From NCBI GenBank assembly GCA_019188255.1, contig JAETXT010000005.1, forward strand, positions 4,712,001-4,776,000: a stretch of DNA of 64,000 nucleotides. Direction: 5' to 3'. Each line of letters opens with the position of its first letter. Within the stretch, counting starts at the first letter, position 1. A program made the translations under genes and the position numbers. The DNA is from Verticillium longisporum. Its lineage: Eukaryota; Ascomycota; Sordariomycetes; Glomerellales; Plectosphaerellaceae. This document shows, piece after piece, positions 55,388 to 64,000 of the stretch. The notes beneath the pieces were generated by a model. The model saw only the letters and a list, made by a program, of their open reading frames with translations. It made no database searches and was not told the DNA's origin.

Positions 55388-58300
55388 TCATGTCGCCCTT
55401 TCATCTCGTGAGCTGCGGCTCGAGGCGCCCCTCTCGTCGACGAGTTCCGCTGATGCGCCCAGCAGGTCCACGTGGTGCTGCTGGTCTGGATCGATTCTGC
55501 TGATATTGTGCTGTGGCACGTAACCGAAACTTGTCGGTCGATCGTCGGGAGATCCGCTCAAGTCGATTTGGCTGAGATCGCTAGCATCCATCGACGAGCC
55601 GGAGAGGCGGCGTCGTTGCGATTCCGTCCTTGTAAAGGGCAGTCGATTGGGGGATGTATCGACTGCTTCCTGTTGCGGCTGGCCACGAGACGGAGATGTC
55701 GGTGGGACTAGGTTAAAGGAGGGTGTGGGGGAGTGGTCGAATTCGGCCTGCGAGTGGCGTTTCGAGCTTTTCCGGGGGACGTCGGGGGTCTCAGACTCAG
55801 GGCCGACTCCAAGGTTCCTCGGCTTCTGTCTCTGGGATGGCTGTCGGCTAGCTTGCGACGGGATTCGGCTGGGCAGGTGGAAACTGTCGCCGTAATCCAG
55901 CCCTGGCAGCGCAGGAGGCGCATCTGGTAACCTCGATCGGTCCGACACCGTCTCCTCCGAGCTTCGTCGTCCCTCGTCTCCCGTCAACAAATCGTCTTGT
56001 GGCGCAGCAGCCTTCGTCGGTGCATCATCATCATCATCAGAATCGATGGGTCCGTTCCTCAGTACACCCATGGCCACTGGAATTCCTTCAGGGGGAGGGT
56101 TGTCACTGAACTCGCCACCGGGAGCACGCATCGAAGTTGGCATGCGTGCGCTGCGGACAACCTCGAATCCTTTGCCCTTCTCCTTAGTCTTGCCGCCGAG
56201 CATCGTCCTGAGCCAGCCGGCTGCAGAGGCCATGGGACCAGTTGGGTCCGCAGGCCCCGTGCCGAGTCTGCGACCTGGAGCCTCCGAGTTCAGCGCTGGA
56301 CCGCGAACGCCGTAGTAGAAATCAACTTCTCGTGTTGCATAGTCCGCGCGTGGGAGCAGGCTGATGGGGACCTGAGCGGGGGCCGCACCAGGCTCTGCCT
56401 GATCCGCAGGTAAGGCATCTGCCAGGTCGCCGCTATGTGCTGGCTGTGGCGCAAGCAGACTATATCGTCTCGAGTGAGCAATGGAAACGCGGCGTCTGTC
56501 AGACATGATGGATCCCGTCAGAGTGTCGCCGCGGCGCCGAGGGGCCGATAGTAGGGGTCCGAGGGGTCAGCAATCATAGCCGGCTGAGGGCGGGTGGCTC
56601 CGCCGGGCGAGGGTAGGAACGAAAAGGTGCTGGCCTCGCCAGGAGTCGTCGGTGTGAAGTTGCTGCCGCTATCAAAGTTGCGAGGCGGGGCCGAGTACGT
56701 GTCGATGCTGTCAAGAACCGAAGAGCTTCTCTGTTGGCTCCTCAGGAGGAACGCGCTCCCCTGGGATTCACTTCGCACTCTCCCGGCGGGCATGTAGCCC
56801 GCTTTGGACACTTCGTCGGCATCGAGCATGGCGGTGCTCGAAAGCGTGCTTTGGCGAGATGGCCCGTTGCGACGAGCCATTGTACGTCGCTGCAGTTGGC
56901 GCATGCCGAAGATCTTGGCTAGTCCACCTCTGGCCAGGCCACTCTCGCCACCGGCTCCAAGCAGACCGGCGATGACTTCGACGCACGTCTGAAGGGCGTT
57001 CAAGAAGAACCCGAGAACAATGATGCCAGCGTGGATAATCAAAATCGCGTAGCCGATCCAACCCTTGGGGCCTTCCGTGACTCCGAGCTCAGGGATGAAG
57101 GGAACCATGAGCATGACGGTGATGAACCTCACAACAGAGAACATGGTGTGGTAGGCGTTCATGAATGTCGCAGGATGGAAGGGACGAAATGCGTGTAGCG
57201 TCAAGACTTGCACCACCTCACAGATGGCGAGCAAGACAATCTGAGCGATGCCAAAAGGCTGCACCGCACCAATCGCGATGCCTCGGAAAAAGGTCAGCAT
57301 GACGGGAACCAAGGCAAACGTCGCCGACTCGTCCGAATACGTGTTGTAGAGTGGCCCGTAGAGGAGCACGGTTGGAAGATCGTCAAAGAGGACCGCCCTC
57401 GGCTTCGTAGTAATGATCAGGTAAAGCAGCCAGCAGGTGAACCCGATGAGGATGACCAACGTGATGGCAGCCAAGGCGACGGCAAAGTTGGCTGATTCGC
57501 CGGCAACGACAAGCTGAAAGGTGGAGAGCGCTACAATGGGCAGCAAGAAGAAGTTGAAGACGACTCGGACAACGTTGCCTATCGAGAACGGCAAATTTTT
57601 CGCTCGCAGGTCCTCCTCAGTCGTGCTGCTGATCAGTCGGTAGATCCAAAGAACGAAAAAGCCTATCTGGATGAGCACGAGGACGGAGGCAATGATGACC
57701 AGCAGCCAGACCATCATGCCTACCCAGATATCCTCGACATCACCCATACCGACCAGGTGCGCAAAGCGCTCCAGACCATGATGGCCTTCTGTAACGTAGA
57801 TGCCGTCTTGGATTGCTGGCCAGCCGGGAGACTTGTCTACAAAACTCTCGTTAAACATCAAGGCTGACCAGCTCGCTTGACTGACGATGGGTTGGTAGAA
57901 GCCAGGGTAACTCAGAGTGAGTGATCCAGTGAGAACGACAAACTGGATGTACTGCAGGCAGTCGCCAAAGCCAGGCGTGACAAGACGCAGCAAGTCCTGA
58001 TCCCGCCCAAAGTTTGAGGTCCACCGCAAAACGTCAGTGGTGCCCCAGGGGCTGTACATGCTGGCCAAAACGGTAGCGAAGCCGACGAACAGCAAAATGG
58101 CAAAGGGCATCCATTTGATCAAGCCGGCCAGGTGGCCAAGATCCGGGGTGATGGTCGCAGAGACACAACCAATGTCAGTAGCGGCAACGTCACCGTAAAT
58201 AACGAGGAAGGTCGCGGAGAAGGATGCAAAGGCATAGGAGGAGAAGAAGTCATGGCTGATGTTGACAGAGGGTAATTCGTAAGGATGTGTCCTAGGAGGC

Positions 58301-58874
58301 AAGTGTCAGCGGCGGCCCGAGGCGAGCTGCAAGCACAGCATGGTGTTCGATCGTCAATAACTTACACGTCAGTCTGGTTGAAGATGGGCGCCAGGGGACA
58401 GGACGCGTTCACGAGCTTGTCGTTACAAAAGTCTTCACGAGCGCCAAAGGGTTGGTCTGTGTCCATCTCGACCTGCGCCTTGAGCGCCGTGGCCTTGGCG
58501 TGGGGTTCGTTGGGGAGCCGGACAATCTTGCCCTCAGTCTCTGTGGCATCTCCCCAGTGGGAGTCGCCCGGCGGGGGGAGGGGGACCCCAGAATGGGAGC
58601 CAGTCACATTTCCCCAAACAATGACACGAAGATTGTGGTTTTCGCTCTCAGTATCAAAGCGAGCATCGGCGTACAACGGGGTCCACTGCAGAAGACGCGG
58701 ATCGTAAAATCTGTAGGAATCGGGGAGACAATTCGAGAAAGGAATCTTGACGGCGTCGGCAGGTCGAGTTGTTAGAAGGAGGCAAGCCAGGACGAGCAGC
58801 AGCGCCCGGCCGGACAGAGCGAGCGGCGGCGGTACGACGCGGAGCCACGGGCGGCTGTGCGAGATGAAAGGCAT
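55388..58874 (-). CDS. TRP-like ion channel with ML-like domain
   Basis: Two exons: 58874-58366 and 58291-55388, with donor GTAAGT and acceptor TAG; about 1137 residues. A signal peptide (ALLLVLACLLLTTRPADA) precedes the lumenal ML-like domain (VKIPFSNCLPDSYRFYDPRL). About nine membrane spans follow, for example WMPFAILLFVGFATVLASMY and IAQIVLLAICEVVQVLTLHA. The long cytosolic tail contains DYATREVDFYYGVRGPALNS and AAGWLRTMLGGKTKEKGKGF, which are conserved in fungal TRP-like (Pkd2/Flc-type) proteins. The tail is in a different frame. One base missing in GGGG at 56540-56543 would turn the stop after GAAATL into RPPRRRGDTLTGSIMSDRRR. Read literally, the channel would end at 56518 and the tail would be a separate frame. 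Upstream in-frame ATGs (58961, 59081) exist; I chose 58874 for the best signal-peptide length. Confidence 0.88.
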
Positions 58875-60920
58875 GTCGAGCGAGGGTACGCGGGCTACTT
58901 CGCGAAGCGAGTGACGAGGTGGCCGACTTGGGGTTGAGGAGGTAGAGCGAGAGGATATCATGGCGAGCGATGATGGCGCAGAGGGGTGTTTCCCATAGCC
59001 CCCGCAGCCGGACGATGACGGTGGTGTTGTTGGCAGTACCGGTGCTGATGCTGCATGGCGTGGAGGAATTCGCGATGGCATAATCCAACCGGTGGACGTG
59101 AAGTGCGAGTTGTCGGCGTGGGCGTCCCCGTGGCAAGCAGAGTCGGAATCGGAAACCCTCACGAATGTCTCTTAGGGCCTCGGCAACATGTTGATCTCGC
59201 GTGCGACAGACAGCTCGATAGGATCAGGGGATCGTCGTGTTGCTGAAGAACGTTTGCCTGTCGGAGACGTCGTGTCTTTGGTGGCGGGAGGTACGAAGCG
59301 AATCGAGGATGGATGTTGAAGCGACGAAAAGAAACGAAAGTCAGGAGGCGCCTGTCTGCCTATGGAACCGCGCTGCACTGCAAGAATTGTCTACAGGCAA
59401 GGTCAGGTCGGGTCAGGTCAGGTAAGGTCAAGTAGTGTACTGGTAGCGTCCAGAGGCACAACAACTCGACGCGGCAGAAGTTGATTGTGCAGGGGGGCAG
59501 GGGGCGCAAGGACGACACGACGAATGCAGCTGGCGCTGGTGGGGTGACGAGTTGAGGTGAGGATGGGAAACGAGGACGATGCAATGGGAAAATGGGGCGT
59601 GGTACGCCCGGTTGGGATTTGACCCGGAGGAGACCCGTTCTCCACCAGAGCTGAGCCCGCCCGCCACCAGCCAGCCAGCCAGCCAGGCCGCCTGGTAGGC
59701 CCCTGGTCCTTCCACTGTCCTGCGGCGAGGGGCCCCTACCAAGGTAAGTATGTAGGTACCTAGGTACCTTACCACAGGTGTCTACAGGGGGTGAGCTGGT
59801 GGTGGAAGTCTGCGCTCTGCGCCTTCGTATCACCTCGTGCGATGCTCAGTCCTCAGGGAGGCTAAGGAGGCTGAGGTGTATGCTCTAAGCCCGACACGCG
59901 CTAGCGCTGGCATCGCTGGCCTTGGTTTATCATGGACGTTGGGCGGCTTCCCACTGGCCAGTCCACACAACGCAGGCACCTCACCGTTTAAACCGCGTGG
60001 GCCTACTACCCAGGTACGCATCGCCTACAAACGCACCCAGCGCCATGTTGACCTGAAAAACGGACTGGGGAGAAGGGGTTGGTCCTGTTTCTGTGTCTCT
60101 GAACCCGACCTTTTCTAAAATTGTCTATACAAGGCATCATCGCTCGATCAATTGCCCACCCAGCCATGACCCGTCACATATACACGTCAGTGACACTTAA
60201 GAATTGATGAACCCCTTCTGCCCTATGACAAACCTAGGCAGGTCCTCCATGGAACCGAGGCCGCGGGCTGACAGGTCGACAGAGTCATAGCGCCAGACGT
60301 TAATGTCCATCATCATACCCCCATGAGGGACTCTTGACGCGACTCCGCCTCGCCCATCCTCGAGCAAGAATTTCGCCCGCTGGCACCTGCTCCCCCCTGC
60401 CTGAATACGAGCCACCAAACGTCCACTCCCTGTGGGGATCGACCGTGGCACCAAGATGATAACTGCCCATCTTAGTGTCGATCGGCCACCTTCTAGTGGC
60501 CGCTATTTAGGGAAAACTCCCCGTTACTTACGCCGTGGCTGTTGAGGTTTGTTGGTCACCACTCAGTCTTTGACGGGCGGCGCCCTTACGTCGCGCGCTC
60601 GCTAGGCAACCATCCTCACGACCCCCTATTCCAGCATCCCACGTCAATCGTCCACGGGAAAAGTCTGGCGCTGTACGTTTCAGAGCGAAAAGCCTCCAAT
60701 CACTTGACCCACACCAAACACAAAAAGTTCTGGTGACAACAGTTCTACAGAATCATCTTTCTGCCCAAGAATCTGGTTGTCTCAACGCTGTCTAAACAGC
60801 GCGTCACGAAGCCACTTTCTACAGTCCACTGAATACGTATCACACGTGCAAGCTAGTATTCTCTACCACAGAACGGCAGCCAGCTATACGTCTCCTCTCA
60901 AGAAAGACGCACATAGCTAA
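58875..60920. other. Intergenic, about 2 kb
   Basis: This holds the promoter of the TRP-like gene and the 3' region of the MutL-like gene. Features are a CCAG tandem near 59676-59693 and an ACCTAGGTACCTTACC motif cluster at about 59741-59774. No gene is supported. Confidence 0.5.
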
Positions 60921-63902
60921 CTAAAGATTCAGCTCTAGCTGCATCTCGGTCCCATAGGCACACTGCAGCCAGTTTGCGACCACCTCTCGAAGTCTATGCT
61001 CGATGTACTCCTTCTCCGCTTGTGTTCTGGGCAGCCCAAACTCAATATCGCCCTGCGTGATGTATGAGTCGACAGGTTCTAAAACGACTATGTCTTGAGC
61101 CAAGGCCTCCAAGTTGAGTGCCTTTGTTTGTAGCTGCAGACTGGCCGCGTTCTCGGTCGCGGTCTCAAGTGGCAACCGATCTGATTGAAGTCTCCTCGGC
61201 GTCTTGCGACCGGATAACGCCATGGACCGTTGTCTCTTGATCAAGTACCGTCGGGGATCAGCTTCCGTCATGACGCTGCTCCTGACCCTCTGCGGCAGAG
61301 TTTGGCGTAGCCCTGAACCACCTGAGTTGTGGCGATCAACCACATGGTTGCTCCCTCGGCAGTGATAGCTGGATTCACGGCCCCTCGGCAAACTCATTCG
61401 GCGAAGTGACTGCGGAACCTCCATTCCTTGTGGTCTGTCAGTTTCCTCTCTATGATGCCCCTCGAATAGCATCTCAGTGTCGCTATTGCGACTCGTTTCA
61501 CCATCTTGGATTCGTATGAAATCCCGAACGTCACGCCGGCTGTGGGTGTGTTCATGACTGAGCTCGTCGTTTTGTCTGCTCTGGCTTGTATGATGCCCCC
61601 ATCTCGGCGATGTGCGTCCCCGCGCCTCAGAACCCCGAGTCACTTTTTGGGGGGGTTGCAACGAGTTGCTATGGCACGTTATTGCGGGCTTCCCGGAAGA
61701 AATCGTTGCCAGGGGTGTTCTCGGCAGACGATTCAGGCCAAGACGCGGTGAGTTCTCAAGGTTCCCTAGGGTCAAACGCGGGCTGTCAAGATGCATCCGC
61801 TCATGATAACTTCGAGGTTCTCTAGGGCTTGCCTCAGGCGACTGGAGATACGAAAGCTGATTGCGATGATTCACTTTTGAAAGTGAAAAGGGCACGTCGG
61901 CGTCCTGGTCAGAAGGGATACATATACGTCGGGCCTCAGCGGCAACATCAGTCTTGCTCCCGTTGGCCGATGGAACAAAACTGTATGGGGAATGGCACCG
62001 GTTCGACACAGGGTTGATCCCACTGCCCACGCCCAAGTCCTGTTGAAGCAGGGGGCTCACGTATCCTTTGTCTGTAGCGAGGTTGTGTATGGCCGGCACC
62101 TCCGCCCTCGTGCCGTTTCTTGTCCCTAACATAGCCTGGGATAGGCGGCCTTCGTTATTGGGAACATCACACGCTGCTCGTTCTGCTGAAAGACATGTCG
62201 CCGCGGCTTTTGCAATGGTCCAGGGTGTTCTTGGACCAATATTCGGAAAATTTGCGGTAGAGCCTTGTGTTTGATTGTCTTCGTCATCCCAGGAGCTAAG
62301 CGTAAGCATGCTATACTTCCCTTCACCGCTGAATGTGCGAGTCCTCGCTGTGTTAACCTGTGTATATCGGAGGGGAATATGGCATGCGCTGTGGTTATTG
62401 GTGATCGTGCGTGAATTTTGTTCCTTGGCCGGGTTTTCGTCTTCAAAGGCGGGATCAGGTCCGGAAACGACTGGCACAGAAGCCCTCGAATTCATGTTAA
62501 GCTCGACCAGATTCGACTCCAAGTTCTTACCACCATCAATGATAATAGCGGCACCAGAACAACCCTGGGGCGGAGTACCTGAGGCATTCGGGAGTGTGCT
62601 GTCCACAGCTTGCTGGAGCCTTTCGTGGTCCTCGAGATCCATCTCGTATTCGTCCGCAAGGAGGGAACTTTCAGGGGTCCGCAGGTTAATGTGGCTTGCA
62701 CCAGGCCTATCCCTCGTATTCTTTTGTGGCAGAACCAGCATCGGTGAGTAGCGCGAACATTCTGTTTGGTTCGGCGATTTGTTGTCGCTTGAATCTTTGT
62801 GAGGAATGTACAAATCGAGGCACAAATTGTTGATGAGGTCGAGGACCGTCTGCTCGCTCAGGAAAGCCACTTCATCTTTGGCAGGCGAGATGTTGAGGTC
62901 GTAGATTCCTGCCGTACATTTTATATCTACGTATAGGAACAGATCCTTTGTCGTGCAGTTGCTCGCCGTTTGGAAGAAATTGTTGATGATCTTGACTAAC
63001 TTTTTAAAAATGCCCCTATCTCTACCCATTGGTCGGGAGTCGACAGAGACGTAGGCACCTTTGCCAGCTATCTTTGCATGATCTGCATCAGGTTTCGGCA
63101 GAAGTGCTCGAATAGTAATGCTATTGGGGCCGGACTCGTCATTTTCTCCCTTATTGGGAGGCGTGGTTGTTGACGCTGTCGAGCCCAGTAGCTCTGTCGA
63201 GATGGTCCTCTCAACGTACTGACTGGCCAGGCTTACGCCAAACATCTGGAGTGCAGCTTCCCGCGGATTGGGCTTCTCGCGGGGCGCATACGACCACACA
63301 GACTTCCCGTCACCAAGGACCTTGAATGTTAGTTTTGTCTCTGGTCTCGCCAGGGCGTAAGCCTGCAGCAGGGTCTTGATGCTGGCGATCGACTTTGGGG
63401 CTTCTTTGAAGAACACCTTTCGACGGACAGGAAAATCGCTGTATAAATTGTTCAACTCGACCGTAGTGCCCACGGGGGCCGAAACAGTTTTGGGTGCTAC
63501 GGAGTCGCCCGAAGAGGAGCCCAATATAAAGGAGTTTGCGACCTTATCCTGTGCTGTTCTGGTGGTGATGATGACTTCGGAGACGCAGGCTGCGCTCGAC
63601 AATGCGTTTCCTCGAAAGCCCAAAGTCTGGCCACCTTTGAATCGCAGTTCCTCGAAAGTCCGGAGCTTGCTTGTATGGCCAGGGCGGCCCACACACTTAA
63701 TATCTTCTGGTGCTATCCCGTGGCCATTGTCACGGACTTGAATTCTACCGAGGGTATTGGCAGATATGAGCACTTCGACCGCAGTGGCCCCTGCATCAAG
63801 TGCGTTATCAAGTAGTTCTTTGACAGCGGAAGAGGGAGAAACCAGAACGAGCGTGGCACATAGTTGACGGGTGGCGGCGTCGGGGAGCCGGGTAATAGAC
63901 AT
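60921..63902 (-). CDS. MutL-family mismatch repair ATPase, MLH2-type
   Basis: A single exon of 993 residues. The N-terminal GHKL ATPase shows E29 in SAVKELLDNALDAGA, N33, D58 in VRDNGHGI, GRPGHTSKL, and the lid motif GFRGNAL at 95-101 (usually GFRGEAL). The transducer domain follows, with DLFLYVDIKCTAGIYDLNIS. Overall resemblance is to the fungal MLH2 group rather than MLH1, PMS1 or MLH3. Such proteins pair with MLH1 and act as accessory factors in mismatch repair and meiotic gene conversion. The region from about 390 to 920 is long, Ser/Arg-rich and poorly conserved. I see no DQHAxxE-type endonuclease motif, as expected for MLH2. Introns cannot be excluded in the long middle part, but the frame is open throughout. 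Confidence 0.82.
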   Translation of the reverse strand: MSITRLPDAATRQLCATLVLVSPSSAVKELLDNALDAGATAVEVLISANTLGRIQVRDNGHGIAPEDIKCVGRPGHTSKLRTFEELRFKGGQTLGFRGNALSSAACVSEVIITTRTAQDKVANSFILGSSSGDSVAPKTVSAPVGTTVELNNLYSDFPVRRKVFFKEAPKSIASIKTLLQAYALARPETKLTFKVLGDGKSVWSYAPREKPNPREAALQMFGVSLASQYVERTISTELLGSTASTTTPPNKGENDESGPNSITIRALLPKPDADHAKIAGKGAYVSVDSRPMGRDRGIFKKLVKIINNFFQTASNCTTKDLFLYVDIKCTAGIYDLNISPAKDEVAFLSEQTVLDLINNLCLDLYIPHKDSSDNKSPNQTECSRYSPMLVLPQKNTRDRPGASHINLRTPESSLLADEYEMDLEDHERLQQAVDSTLPNASGTPPQGCSGAAIIIDGGKNLESNLVELNMNSRASVPVVSGPDPAFEDENPAKEQNSRTITNNHSACHIPLRYTQVNTARTRTFSGEGKYSMLTLSSWDDEDNQTQGSTANFPNIGPRTPWTIAKAAATCLSAERAACDVPNNEGRLSQAMLGTRNGTRAEVPAIHNLATDKGYVSPLLQQDLGVGSGINPVSNRCHSPYSFVPSANGSKTDVAAEARRICIPSDQDADVPFSLSKVNHRNQLSYLQSPEASPREPRSYHERMHLDSPRLTLGNLENSPRLGLNRLPRTPLATISSGKPAITCHSNSLQPPQKVTRGSEARGRTSPRWGHHTSQSRQNDELSHEHTHSRRDVRDFIRIQDGETSRNSDTEMLFEGHHREETDRPQGMEVPQSLRRMSLPRGRESSYHCRGSNHVVDRHNSGGSGLRQTLPQRVRSSVMTEADPRRYLIKRQRSMALSGRKTPRRLQSDRLPLETATENAASLQLQTKALNLEALAQDIVVLEPVDSYITQGDIEFGLPRTQAEKEYIEHRLREVVANWLQCAYGTEMQLELNL

Positions 63903-64000
63903 GGTGGGCGTGCCGGCGGCGCACGGCCGGCGGTAGTGATACGACTCGGACTGGCTTCTAAATGAACATAGGACTTTGACAAGACTAACACAACATCACG
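63903..64000. other. Upstream region of the MutL-like gene
   Basis: Only about 100 bases of promoter or leader are inside the window. Confidence 0.5.

Noticed and set aside
1..64000. Search for a CRISPR array, integrated virus, secondary-metabolite cluster or intact transposon
   Set aside because: No spaced direct repeats, polyketide or peptide synthetase motifs, reverse transcriptase or transposase motifs were recognised in any frame.

Overview
The window is nuclear DNA of a filamentous ascomycete (Pezizomycotina, most likely a Sordariomycete). The evidence is short GT-AG introns with CTRAC-like branch sites, long pyrimidine-rich leaders, GC-rich codon use, fungus-specific families (SFT2, NPR3, TRP-like channel with an ML-like domain, CYSTM protein, Zn2Cys6 regulator), and an intron-bearing tRNA-Cys. 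I support 21 protein genes, one broken gene and two tRNA genes. I assembled them exon by exon, so many differ from a simple longest-ORF reading.

Layout. 1-13.4 kb: a SANT/Myb-like protein, a WW-domain protein, a small CYSTM protein, a calmodulin-like EF-hand protein, an orphan metacaspase-type prodomain and the Golgi protein SFT2. 13.4-25 kb: a bHLH factor behind a long leader, the TORC1 regulator NPR3 and ethanolamine kinase. 25-37.4 kb: a 5-kb gene-poor stretch, a combined Zn2Cys6/C2H2 regulator and a large SAM-dependent methyltransferase. 38.6-39.1 kb: two tRNA-Cys(GCA) genes flanking a 17-bp tandem repeat. 39.9-54.5 kb: a compact housekeeping block of TMA22, borealin/Nbl1, RPN10, TRS23, RPB4, a Cys-rich membrane protein, PUF6, GIR2 and ACL4, mostly in divergent or convergent pairs. 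55.4-64 kb: a TRP-like channel and a MutL homologue of the MLH2 type.

Function. PUF6, ACL4, GIR2 and TMA22 all act in ribosome assembly or translation. The PUF6 and ACL4 promoters share GCGATAAGA boxes plus an A/T tract at similar distances from their start codons. NPR3, RPN10, RPB4, TRS23 and SFT2 are core nitrogen-signalling, proteolysis, transcription and trafficking parts. No secondary-metabolite cluster, intact transposon, CRISPR array or phage is visible.

Main caution. In ten genes the reading frame breaks by exactly one missing base inside a homopolymer, nearly always C or G. Restoring one base rejoins conserved domains, including in RPN10, SFT2 and the TRP channel. The simplest reading is homopolymer under-calling in the assembly rather than mass pseudogenisation. 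I found no clearly new biological system. The most interesting items are a hidden in-frame intron that restores a Zn2Cys6 motif, the intron-plus/intron-minus tRNA-Cys pair, start codons split or isolated by introns, and the shared ribosome-biogenesis promoter boxes.
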